NCBI RefSeq assembly: GCF_029227915.1
Contig: NC_079877.1
Coordinates: 8,990,001-9,054,000, forward strand
Source: Hydractinia symbiolongicarpus
Lineage: Eukaryota > Cnidaria > Hydrozoa > Anthoathecata > Hydractiniidae
DNA: 64,000 nucleotides
Direction of reading: 5' to 3'
Every line of letters begins with the position of its first letter. The stretch's first letter is position 1. Of this stretch, positions 53,201 through 63,557 are shown piece by piece. The notes under the pieces were generated by a model. It was not told the origin of the DNA. It ran no database searches and saw only the letters and a program-made list of their open reading frames with translations. The position numbers were made by a program, and so were the translations under genes.

Positions 53201-56200
53201 ATTTTCAGCCCGACAAATATAAGTTCCTGCATCCGATGGTTTAGCACTTGATATGAGAAAAAAGTCTCGTTTGATGTATCTTTCTTCTGGTAGGTTACCA
53301 TTTAATTTTAACCATGTTATTTTTGGATTAGGTGAGCCTGTAGCGGAGCAGTAAAACTTTGCTTCTTCTTTAAAATTAACCTTTAAGACTTTAGGTGAAA
53401 CAGAAACAATAGGATCACCTAAAAATATATTTGTATACAGAAAAAAATTTACTTTACTACAATTGATATGGTTAGCAAACATAAATTTTCATAAGCTTTA
53501 ATTAACAAGTTTTGCAGACCATTCATTATAATTTATAAAGTTTAAACAGTTGCACAGATTACGCTGCAAATAAAACAGATTAAAGTGCAGTACATGTCTG
53601 CATTTCTTTGCCATATATCTTTAAATCTCAAACCAAAAATATATTTTTATTAAAAGTTGTACTATTAAAAGGTGTATCAAACAAATATCTTTCAGAAAAT
53701 GTCCCACTCGGTGACAAATTCTATCAGGCAGAGATTTTATATGCTTTGATATGTTTTGTTTGTTGAAAAGAAATTGGTACATTATCCAGGAGATATTTGA
53801 TTAGATTACTAACAACAACAGTGAATTTCTTAGCATTTGTATGGGCAATAGGTTTTTGCATGTAGCATTTTTACCCATTTGACTTGATCTCACATACCTG
53901 TAAATGAAATGGTTTTTCAGAGTAAAACCAAACCAACATAGCAAACAAATTGAGTTTTTTTTATCTATATTATAATACCCGTATATGTCTGCAAAATGGT
54001 AGCTTAGCTGCGTAAGTAGTGAGACGCACGCAATGCGGTATAAAAAGGACAGGCGAACCCGTGGATTTTTCCATGGTCTAACAACTAGTTGTAAGTAATG
54101 ACTGCAAATGTTTTGATTTTAATTGTTAAACAATTTGGCAATCAGTTAAAAAAGGCAAGAATTTTTTTTACATTGCTTTAGTACTGTAAATCACCTTGCC
54201 ATATGTTTACAAAATCTTTCACATTATGTTTTAAGCTTAAAACATAAAACATACAACATCATTTAAAGAAATTGACTAACACTGAAATGGCAGAAACTAG
54301 AAAAAACATTAAATTACCTTTAACAATAATTTGAACTTCTGATAACACAGATGCAAATTTGTTTTCAGCCAAACAGCGGTAGGTTCCCGCATGTTCAGAA
54401 TGGATTTTACTGAAATGCAATGTCCCACCCCTTATAATCACATCTCTAGGCATGTTGTCCTTAATTTTACTCCATTGAAGTGAGGGTTTTGGTTGTCCAT
54501 AACCTTTACATTGAATTGATTTTTGGGTACCTGCCAATACTGTGATAACACTATCGACATCAATATTTGCTCGCGGAATTTCTAAAAATAATTGACAAGG
54601 TCTTTCTTAAGCAATAAATGTATATTAAACACTGAAAGAACTAAAACTTCGTGTATTAGAATCAATAACAGCTGAATGAACTTTACTGGCCCTGGCACAA
54701 GACACAAGAAAAGAAAAACGTAGAAAAGTGTTACCATTAACAGCAACTGTAAAAGTTTCTTCGATTATCCCACCAGAATTGCTGGCCTGACATTTATACT
54801 GACCATGATCATACTTTGTTACTTCATCAATTGTTAAGAAATCCTTTCTTGATGTCGCAGTTGAACTACTGGGTATCAGCCATTTAATGCTAGGTTTGGG
54901 ATACCCTGTGGCTTCACAATGCAGCATAATTCTGTCCTTGAGGTTGACATACGTGCGAGATTTGTTACTTGTTACTATCCATGGAGGTTCTAAAATATCA
55001 TATAAATCAATTAGCAAAAGTTATTTTACATATAAACAATTCCTTACCTCAAGAAAAATGCACAGAAATGTGCACGTTATATCAAAGGCTACAAATATAT
55101 ACTGTATTCCTAAATTTGCACAACTGGAATTTTTGATTGCACCAGATTTCCTCAAATAATTATTTAGTCTAAGGAAAGGCATACAGTACTGGAATCAGGA
55201 CACCAACATCGTGAGCGTGTATCATGCGCGACACGAACGATCCGCGATCTTATTGTGACCATTGCCATAGAAAAAATGTTAACAAAGAACTTCACGATAG
55301 TCTCGATGTATAATAAAATAATCATGCTACCCCGATCGTCACTATTAATTGTGATTGTCGCGATGGATCGTGAACAACATTAAAAATATTAAACAATAGA
55401 TGGGTATAATCTTGTGTCTTCTTTTTCAAATTTAAAAATTCTTTTGCATCTTGTAATATATTTATATTGGAAATTGGATTTTAGAAATAAGGCGACCATA
55501 CCGTAATTAGTTGTTCACGGGCTATAGGATAGTAGCTTACTGTCAGCAAAATAAAAATAATTTTATCAAAAATGTATAGTCGGAACAACAAGAGCAAAAA
55601 AAATTAAAAAATAACGATGGAGGAGGGTCTTACAACAACCAATTTTTTTCTATGTATTTTCGCATAACGCACACAGTTTATATTTTTTAGTTGCGAAGAA
55701 AAAATAATAAAAATTTGTCTCACTAAAAAAATGGAACTAGCACTCAAGGTAAAAAGCTAACAACATAATAATTATCAGGGATTGTCTGTAACAGCGATGT
55801 ACGGCACATTATTTTTTAATTTTTAGAGAATTTTGTTATCCATTTATATCTCAGCAATCATAGTGTGCATGATAAAATATATTGCCGCAATGGGGAGGAG
55901 ATAGTTGCATGTGTCTTAATTGTATTTTGAATTGTATTTTTCATATTTTCAATGGTCCTGTTGCTTGAAGGTAGCGAAGATAAAAAAGATACATTTAATT
56001 TTACATTTTTAAATATTTTTTACAGAAATTAATAATGAAGTCTTGGGCACTAGGTTGTGAAACACATGTCAATAACACCTTAAAAATGATACCTGCTATA
56101 CTGCTCTATTACCAGAAGCAAACTGTTCTCAATGTGATTGCAAAGATATAAATACATTAGAATTACATTCAGCACAAAAGAAAAAATTATCTCCAGAATT

Positions 56201-59200
56201 GTGTTTTAGATAGAATACGGTAAAAGTCTTGCACTATTAGATTTTAGCAAGTGTAATTTTAAACACATATAATAATCATAACAAAGAAGGGTGTTATGAC
56301 AATAATAATTTTTTTTTATGAGATGGTATAAGAAAATGTTTTTATGTTTTTAATTTTTTTTTTCTTAAAAACTTTTTTGCTTGATATTATTTTTTTGTTT
56401 TCTTGAAAATTAGGGCCGCTTGGGCCTGTAGAACAACTAATTAGGTTGGATTTGTCTAAACAAGAAAGAAGCTTACAACGACGAAACTATTTTTCATTTA
56501 AAAAACCAACAATAAAATAACTTTTTATATTCAATGGTGTTATTCTCTCATGACACTAATTAAGTGTTATTATAATGTTTAAAGATGTATCATGACGGTC
56601 GCGATGTGGATTGCGAAAATCACGATGCATCATGAAAGTCAACCCCACGATGGATCGCGACTTTCATGATGCTAAAAAATTTTACTATCGCATGATACGC
56701 GGTCCACGATGTTAGGTGTTCTGATTTCAGTACTGCAGCTGGTTTAACATTTAGTTTAGTTCTTACAAATGGCCCACCTACTACGGTAACTTCAGCCGAA
56801 GATCTAGAAACGCCATGGATGTTTTTAGCAGTACAAACGTATGTTCCTGCATCTTCGGTTCTTGCTGCTGTTGCAACTAATTCATTGTCAAAGCTAAGAA
56901 GGGACTGATAAGAAAGTTCGTTTGTACCAACTTTTTTCCATTCAATTGTAGGTGGTGGTGAACCAAGTACTTGACACTTCAAGTTAAATGACCTTCCTTT
57001 CTTTATTACAACATATTCTGGAGATATTTTGGCTGTGGGTGGGACTAAATTGAAAATAAGCATGAAATGTTTATTGGTAAAAAAATAACTAAGATTTACT
57101 ATAGCAACTGATCACAGTATATATTGATCTCAAAACTAAATTCTAAAGGTTTGCTTGTTAGATGTTCTAAAAAGCATTTTCAAATATATTTGGAACTAAA
57201 AAATGCTAGATTTAAGGTCGCTCAAACTCTAATAATACAAGAATCTTTATGTACATTTAATTCATTTAATTTCACAAGGGTTAATAAAACAAATTGAACA
57301 AAATTAATAAAAAATAGCTGTTGTACTCACCAACAATGTCTAAGGTTGCAGACACTCTGCTGCTACCTTTCCTGTTTTTTGCGCGACAGTGATATTCCCC
57401 AGCATCACTTTCTTCTACCGAATCAATATGCAAGAGACGTCTGTGTGATATTTTTGTCCGGCTATTATCTCTAGTCCAATAAACTTTTGGGTTAGGCACA
57501 CCTCTTGCATCACAGAATAACTTCACTTCATCACCAACCTTAGCAGTTACTTGTGATGGAAGAATACTAGCTGTTGGTACTTTATCCTCACTATTCACTA
57601 GAAGATTCCAAAGGTTACAGTAAAAACAATAATTTTAAAATACCAAAAGCCTTCTATACTTTATAATACCTCTTATATTGAGCCAGTCATGTTTTTCACC
57701 CAAAGCACTTGCTCCCTTGCAAGAATACATGCCAGAGAAATCAAAATCAGCCACAAATTCCACTCTTAAATATCCTTTTGTATTATTTATTTTGACATCT
57801 TTGGTTGATATGTTAATGGAACTTGGAAAAGCCATCACAACAGCAGGAACAGGGTAACCAAAGCCATAACATTCAATTTTGATCTTATCGCCATTAGCAA
57901 CATGTCGTAGTCCTCTTGGTTTAAGATGCACTCTTGGGTCTCCTAAAATAAATAGCTATGAATTTAAAAGAACTGCATTGGCACTAATGGATAATTCAAA
58001 TTTGCAGGAAATAAAAACAATAATTATTCTGGATATAAACTAAATCAAATAAAAAGTGAAACAATAAATCATTAGTAATGGTAGAACTTTCAGTCTTGAT
58101 GTTTAAATGTGAGCAAACCAAAATTTATCCAACTAGTTAACAGCTTAAAGTCAAACGATTTTAGGCTGTTAACTAGTTAAAAAGAAATTGTTAAGGCTCG
58201 AATACACGGAACAATTTTACAGATCAATTTTCGAAAAATATTATTTTTCGGAATATTGTTGAAAAAAATACACACAAAAATTTTAGGTCAATAATTACTC
58301 AATTCTTAAATTGATTTAATATTTTTGTATACATACACGAGACAATATAAAGAACAATCTGAATTTAATTTACCACAACATCAGGCATGAGCGACAACGA
58401 AGAAGAAACAATTTTGTGCTCCTTGATCTTTTCAAGCAGTGTCATTCTTTCACATGGCAGAAAGTTAGGAAAAAAAAAACTGTATGGGTGAAAGATTGGC
58501 TCCATCACAGAAATGAAAGAGGAGCTTATAATACAATTCTGAACGAATTAAAATTCACGGATTTTGAGAGCTACCGAAGCTATTTAAGAATGAACACGGA
58601 TACTTTTCAGGTAAGTTTGATTACTTCATTTTGCATATCAAGGATATATCACTCCACTGTGACAGCATTAAATCATTCATCATATTAGAAACTCATCGAC
58701 ATCGTTGGACCCAAGATTCAAAAACAACAAACAATGATGCGAGATCCAATTTCACCTGAAGAGAAGTTAGCTGTCACTTTGCGATTCCTCGCAACTGGTG
58801 AAAGTTACAAAAGTTTGATGTATCAATTTCGAATTCATAAAACAACTATCTTTCAGTTCATACCAACTGTTTGCCAAGAAATTTATTTGTCTTTCAAGGA
58901 TCAATACTTACATCTACCTAACACCTTGCGGCTTGATACGATCTAAACGTACTTGGTAAAACAAAATTATCTGACATGTTTAGTCGCGTTTCTCTTCATT
59001 TACTCTCTTTACGTGAATAAAAACATTTGAAATGATTGAAATACTGAGCGTGAGTTTCGAAAAAAAGTGAGCAGCTGGCGGTTTCCTTTGAAATAATATT
59101 GTTCCGACGAAAAATTGATCTAATAAAATCAAACCGGTTTGATTTTATTAGATCAATTTTTGAGTGTTTTTACGTCATTATGGCATTATCGTTCTGTTAT

Positions 59201-60766
59201 TTTTCTACGATATATACGCAACAATATTAGATCAATTTTAGTTCAATATTTTATTTTGAAAATTGATCTGCAAAATTGTTCCGTGTATTCAAGCCTTTAG
59301 CTTAAATGCTTTATACACTCTACAACTGTCTTTATAGCATATAGTATTTTAGTACAGTATTGAAATCTGCAAGTTTAACTCCACAAAAATATAACTTTTT
59401 AGTTCTTTAAAATATAATTTTTTGAGGAAACAACTTCAGCAAAGAAAATTTTAACTTTATTACAACAATTCTTACAAAAAAAACAAAACAAAAAAAAGTT
59501 GAAAGTAATAAAATAATAATTAAAAATAATAATTAAAATTTTCAAAAGTATCACTACAAAATAATTGTGTATCAACATCAAACTTAGCATTAAATATCTC
59601 ATAAGCATATCATAAGTTTCTTCCTTAAAAAATTATTCTTTCCAAGGAATTGTTTGCAATAAGGATTCCAAAACTTTCCAGGTTAAAATTAATAAAATTT
59701 TACATATAAACATAATGTGTGGTATAAAACAACAAAAATACTGAGTAATACCTTTCACTTTAATTGAGACTTTCTCTTCCACTCTACCAGCAATATTTAT
59801 ACCGACACAAGAGTAATTTCCTTCATGGCTTTTAAATAACTTTGCAAACTTTAACAATAACCCACCATGTGATTCTTTAATGTAACGAGATGATACACGA
59901 TAACCACCTGAACTGATCCAATGTAAAGTTGGCTTTGGGATGCCACTAGTTGACTTACAAAAGAAAGTTGTTTTATCACCAGCATATACTGTTCGGTGAT
60001 GAGGACCGGTAACTGTTAACTTTGGAGACAATCGCCCTATAATTATTTTTAAAAATATGAAACAGCACATACATTATTGCCCAAAAAAACATTGTTCTTA
60101 TTAAAGAAATATTAACTGGATATCTTGTGCACTCTTAGTATAAAATAGTGACTTATTCAAGGGACGGTCAAGTCAAACTACTACAATATATCAGACTTGC
60201 CATAAGCAGAAACTAGTTAAGGCACATACACGAATAGTTAAATTTAACATAAATGGAATTCATTCTTTTGTGCTTAAGATTTAAATAACCATTAGGTCTA
60301 AAAGATAGGTCTTATTTGCAATTTATACATAGAATTTTGATTTTAAAGGAATATATTATATAATAATGAAAACAGCAGGTTTAATGTATTCATTCTAAGT
60401 AAGCCCTACAGGAAGAACATTCAATTTAATTTTTAATATATATATATGTAATAATTAGTATGAATCCCAAGGAGCATAAAGCATTAATTCACTTACTTTC
60501 AACTGAGATAACTGATGTTGAACTGTGCACACCGAGCTTGTTCTGACCAGTGCATACGTAAGTGCCACTGTCTGTCGGAACTGCCTTAATAATATGCAGT
60601 TCATGACCTTTAACAACATGATTGCTAGTAAGTAGTCCATTTGGCTTGCTCCACAAGACAAGAGGAGATGGAGAACCAGTGACATTACATTTGATGAAAA
60701 TAGACTTTCCTTCAATAACTGTGGCAAACTTTGGTGATAATAGAGTTGTTGGTTTATACCCTGGCT
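47074..60766 (-). CDS. HSPG2: Perlecan-like basement-membrane proteoglycan, 3' part (domains IV-V)
   Basis: Sixteen exons on the minus strand, from 60766 down to a stop at 47074-47076. They add up to 4208 nt. After two bases that finish a split first codon, this is exactly 1402 codons including the stop, so every GT-AG junction keeps frame. The order is eight Ig domains, then LG1, EGF-EGF, LG2, EGF-EGF, LG3. That is the canonical perlecan domain IV plus domain V (endorepellin) architecture, as in Drosophila trol and nematode unc-52. Perlecan is secreted to basement membranes, and its LG region binds dystroglycan and integrins. All Ig exons are single-domain, with both splice sites after the first base of a codon, the usual shuffling phase. 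No heparan-sulfate attachment region, LDLa or laminin-IV domain is in the window. The 5' end must lie beyond the first Ig exon. PPP1R2 on the opposite strand at 63351 may lie in an intron or mark the upstream limit. An agrin- or hemicentin-type relative is less likely given the LG/EGF order. Confidence 0.86.
47229..49074 (-). other. 1.85-kb perlecan intron
   Basis: AT-rich. Nothing further is recognised. Confidence 0.6.
49075..49178 (-). CDS. Perlecan-like exon, LG3 part 4
   Basis: 104 nt coding for NGPTLGCSIDGKREF..NLDVYSNLILG. The ILGG junction continues in the last exon. Confidence 0.82.
49648..49731 (-). CDS. Perlecan-like exon, LG3 part 3
   Basis: 84 nt coding for YELGSGLAEGRS...DGEWHDVEITR, matching the YDLGSG and W-H-V LG core. 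Confidence 0.84.
49994..50131 (-). CDS. Perlecan-like exon, LG3 part 2
   Basis: 138 nt including RILISMKTREQNGLLLWFG and LLLGLRNGYFEV, the typical LG beta strands. Confidence 0.84.
50331..50400 (-). CDS. Perlecan-like exon, LG3 part 1
   Basis: 70 nt coding for TSIGDAILFNEESFLVYPKSLI. The codon phase fits both neighbours. Confidence 0.8.
50774..51535 (-). CDS. Perlecan-like exon, laminin G domain 2 plus EGF domains 3 and 4
   Basis: 254 codons in one exon. VVLKYDLGDG, WINVYAEQ, LVIGGG and GMLGCIRELIMNG (LG), then CLHGGTC..CKCLSKYSGKTC and CNNGGKC..CMCPIGYTGTSC (EGF). Its size suggests intron loss relative to the split LG3 exons. Confidence 0.87.
51536..52114 (-). other. Perlecan intron between the EGF pair and LG2
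   Basis: Contains a palindrome near 51732-51768 (TATCAACATTGT ... ACAATGTTGATA). Otherwise featureless. Confidence 0.55.
52115..52384 (-). CDS. Perlecan-like exon, EGF domains 1 and 2
   Basis: 90 codons. Two six-Cys EGF modules (CLNGGECW..CKCPASYTGSRC and CKSGGKC..CKCILGRYGKRC), preceded by the closing Cys of LG1. Confidence 0.86.
52522..53004 (-). CDS. Perlecan-like exon, laminin G domain 1
   Basis: 161 codons. LLFYSG, FVVFQYDLGSG, WVTIVASR, IFLGGHE and GFSGCISQLVVNG are the LG strand and GCI signatures. The partner Cys is in the next exon. Confidence 0.87.
53158..53418 (-). CDS. Perlecan-like exon, Ig domain 8 (last)
   Basis: 87 codons. KFYCSATG, ITWLKL and DAGTYICRAEN. It splices directly to LG1. 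Confidence 0.86.
53964..54088 (+). mobile_element. Mini-Helitron, 125 bp
   Basis: Starts TCTATATTATAATACCCG and ends in hairpin CCGTGGATTTTTCCATGG plus TCTAACAACTAG. It is flanked by A on the left and T on the right, the Helitron AT target. It lies in the intron between Ig domains 7 and 8 and shares ends with the Helitrons near 35 kb. Confidence 0.75.
54318..54581 (-). CDS. Perlecan-like exon, Ig domain 7
   Basis: 88 codons. SIQCKGYG, LQWSKI and HAGTYRCLAEN. Confidence 0.86.
54735..54989 (-). CDS. Perlecan-like exon, Ig domain 6
   Basis: 85 codons. MLHCEATG, IKWLIP and DHGQYKCQASN. Confidence 0.86.
55184..56735. mobile_element. 1.55-kb inverted-repeat element in a perlecan intron
   Basis: The left end CAGTACTGGAATCAGGACACC matches the complement of the right end (CAGTACTGAAATCAGAACACC), and similarity continues for about 45 bp. 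Sub-terminal CATCGTGAT / ATCGCGA motifs recur in both orientations. No coding capacity is seen and no clear target duplication. The superfamily is unresolved (a hAT-like CAG start is only suggestive). Confidence 0.7.
56778..57044 (-). CDS. Perlecan-like exon, Ig domain 5
   Basis: 89 codons. NLKCQVLG, IEWKKVG and DAGTYVCTAKN. The exon begins 40-odd bp from the end of an inverted-repeat element. Confidence 0.86.
57331..57597 (-). CDS. Perlecan-like exon, Ig domain 4
   Basis: 89 codons. KLFCDARG, VYWTRD and DAGEYHCRAKN. Confidence 0.86.
57670..57942 (-). CDS. Perlecan-like exon, Ig domain 3 (Trp missing)
   Basis: 91 codons. Cysteines in IKIECYGFG and SGMYSCKGA are present, but the core Trp is replaced (PAVVMAFPSS). 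This is an atypical Ig domain. Confidence 0.83.
58194..59296 (+). mobile_element. PIF/Harbinger element, 1103 bp, in a perlecan intron
   Basis: Perfect TTA target duplication (58191-58193 and 59297-59299). Terminal inverted repeats of 39 bp with two mismatches start AGGCTYGAATACACGG. It is internally deleted and carries only the N-terminal part of a transposase gene. The ends resemble those of the MITE at 32980. Confidence 0.9.
58387..58946 (+). pseudogene. Broken HARBI1-like transposase (PIF/Harbinger)
   Basis: Candidate start MSDNEEE at 58387, then a frameshift before the KTVWVKDWLHHRNERGAYNT segment. A GT-AG intron (about 58610-58687) joins RMNTDTFQ to KLIDIVGPKIQ, followed by LRFLATGESYKSLMYQFRI, the helical N-terminal domain of HARBI1-type nucleases. 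A stop at 58944 precedes the whole catalytic DDE domain. It cannot encode an active transposase. Confidence 0.82.
59752..60036 (-). CDS. Perlecan-like exon, Ig domain 2
   Basis: 95 codons. FFCKSTSG, LHWISSGG and EGNYSCVGIN. Confidence 0.85.
60497..60766 (-). CDS. Perlecan-like exon, Ig domain 1 of those visible
   Basis: 90 codons. C in FIKCNVTG, W in LVLWSKP and DSGTYVC give the Ig fold pattern. Confidence 0.85.
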
Positions 60767-63350
60767 CTAAATAAAACAAAATTAAATGCTACTAAAAAGT
60801 AAAAACACTAGTGCAATTTCCTCCCTAATTTTCTACCTGTTGTTTCCACACAGAATGAAAAAATTGTGACCTTGGTTCTACTTCCCCTTGGAACTGATTG
60901 GAAAATTTTTTACTCATGTGGTGTAAACAATTTAAGAACGCAGGAAATTGTCCAGAGGTGGAAAATAGCCTAAGGTACGTAAGAGGTGATAAATTCATTC
61001 AGCATGGAGGTATAAAAGAACAGAAGATACAACTCACGATTTGTCCATTTAAATTCTATACAAATTTCTATTGAAAGGGGTGTTCTTTGAAACTATGCGT
61101 GATGCAAAGTTCCCTGGATATTCAGAGATTTGCTGCACACTTGTGGTTGTTTCCGTTTTTTAAAAGCCATTCAAATACATATTCCCTGGAGGCTGAGGTC
61201 TAAGTGGCTTTTGAATTTATTAGTCAATCATCTTTAGAGGATATGCAAACATTAGACACACGAGAAAACTTCAGTATTTTTGAGAAAAAGTGGAAAATTA
61301 AAAATTGTGTTATGTGTTGCGAAAGAGTGGCCGAAAACATAAGATATTACATGGGCCATTGTAACGCCGTTATCACCATGGCACAATTAATGTTTAAGAA
61401 AACGTCTCTGAAGATTTCAAGTCGATCTATTAATGTTTGCACAGTTTATAGGCTTTTATATCTGACATAATTTTAAGCAAAATTTCTGTAAAAAACGCGG
61501 GCAAGAGCCATTATGAATGTTTTATTCCCTGAATGATCCTTTTGCTTCATTTCTGTATGCTAAAGTTTTGTTTATTTAAGATTTCTTACTGAAAAGAAAG
61601 CATAAATTTTTGGGAAGCATCTGAAATTAACGTGTATTAGACACGTTAGTTTTACATGTTTTTCAAAAGAGCTTTTTTTCTTTCGCTTTTTTCTTAGCCT
61701 GGAAAAAACAAATAATAAATGTGAAATGTTTAATATGAACATAGATTGAAGAAAGAAACGTTTTCATAGACTGATGTAATTAAGATCCTGACGAAGACCG
61801 TCTGAATAAATATATATCTAACAAAACTTTTTTTATATTTATATGGTTAACTCTTTTATAAGGACTGTGGTTTTTGTTAGCTACTGCTACTCCACTTTTT
61901 AAACAATCAAACTAACTTCTCGCAGGCAAATTTAAAGATGAGTTCGTTCTCTTTGAATGCAGCACCTGTTTTTGCATCACACATGGTTTTAATAGCTCCA
62001 ATAAAGATGTATCTCCTGTTCTTTTGTACCTGCATGCTTTCAGTTACACCATAAACATTGCACATGAATATTTTTTAAATAGCAATTATAATTGTTTGTG
62101 TAACAGAATTATTTGTTTAAGAGCCTCTTGATGATGTCATAATTTCATATGATTACTAAAACATTAAATCCCAGATCTCAAAAACCGATATATCTTGTTT
62201 TTTTTACTTAAGCTTTACAGCACAGTTTGTTATAAAAAAATTTTACATTATCGGCATATTACTGTACGTCAAATTTGTTTTTTTTAATAATACTTCAGAC
62301 CCAATTTAATTATTTATTTTTCTAAAACAAATTTGTACTCTTGGCCAATTGTGTTTCCTTAGATTCGTAATTCTAGCATGGTTACAGCTCTTCCAAGATT
62401 ACGAATATGATAAAACAATTTGTTTATACAAATTGGGTAGCAAATGTAAGAAACTTCAAATTTTTTTAGAATTATGGGCATTTTCAGCTTTAGCTTTAGC
62501 ATTATATAATACGGAAAAAAAAGGACCAAAAATACACGTAACCAATATGAGTTGCAACCGAACACATAGTTTTCGTAATCGTACTTTCTCACTTGTGTAA
62601 TCTGCATTGCTAAAACATATCAAACCAATAGTATCGTGATAAAATAATGACTTAATGAATATAGTATCGTTTTTTATTAAAAAATAACCCACAGGGCATA
62701 TGAAGCATCACCTAAATTAAGTCATACATTGAAATGTGCCATCATTTGGTTCTGAATAATATCTTTGCTAAACAACTTTATTAATACTAAATAGGTTATT
62801 TTCATTGCCAATTCATCACCAAAAAAAATATTTAGAAAAATGTTTTAGTTAATTCTGAATATTTTGAAAGGAATGATGCATTCAAAAGTAACAGAAATTC
62901 AAGACAACCCCCTTCCACCTGTGAATGCCTACGAATCAACAAATTGTTAGGGCAACTTAGATGTGCCTCTTAGTCTCTTAGCTACCAGTTTTTCCTGGTT
63001 GCATAATAATGTAATAGGACACGGTTTAAGTTTACATACCAAAAAGATTACAACAAAGACAAGCAAAAGAAATATTGTAAATTAAGCCAAACATTTTGAT
63101 TTTTTACATATCAATCGAAAATCAATGAAGCTTATACGCTAACTACAACTGCCTCTATAAGAAGTAAAACTTCTGATGTTCTCTAAAGAAATAACTGCGC
63201 AAACCTATGGAAAAGTTTGAGTGGAATCTAAACTTTTGATACGTTTGCACGTGCAAAAATGAAAATGAAAGAAACCTGCATAACCTGGATTGGCGACCCG
63301 CCATTTATTTTACTGAACGTAAATTTGTGAAAGACATTACTCCAGAAAAG
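60767..63350. other. Region between the first visible Ig exon and PPP1R2
   Basis: No further Ig exon, tRNA or supported gene was recognised on either strand. It could be a long perlecan intron or a shared upstream region for the two divergent genes. Confidence 0.45.
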
Positions 63351-63557
63351 ATGGCGGAGGCGTCGCAGCTAACAACATGTCCCGTGAATCCGGCTGGAAA
63401 AGAAGTTAAAGGAATTTTAAAACACAAGTCTGAAGATCATACGCATCCAGAAGTGAAGTGGGACGAAATGAATATATTAGAAACTTATCATCCTGCGAAC
63501 AAGGACTATGGACATATGAAAATTGATGAACCCCCAACACCGTATAATTATGATGAG
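63351..63557 (+). CDS. PPP1R2: Protein phosphatase inhibitor-2, first coding exon (partial gene)
   Basis: 69 codons from ATG 63351 to a donor GAG|GTAAAA at 63557. Inhibitor-2 is a small disordered regulator that binds protein phosphatase-1 and is switched by phosphorylation. The sequence shows KGILK (PP1-binding motif, about residue 20), [28 protein letters not shown] with the T of PPTPY as the GSK3-type site. All are hallmark blocks in the right order. I use 63351, not an upstream in-frame GTG at 63327. The remaining exons, with the C-terminal PP1-binding helix, lie beyond the window. Reading through the donor stops after five residues, so splicing is expected. Confidence 0.9.

Larger units (their letters stand above)
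57943..59751 (-). other. 1.8-kb perlecan intron hosting the PIF/Harbinger element
   Basis: Apart from the element at 58194-59296, no features are seen. Confidence 0.6.

Noticed and set aside
60455-60727. 90-codon minus frame overlapping the first Ig exon
   Set aside because: It is out of frame with the Ig domain, which has the full C-W-C pattern in the other frame.
61204-61470. 88-codon plus-strand frame
   Set aside because: No recognisable motif, no splice or promoter context, and composition like the surrounding non-coding DNA.
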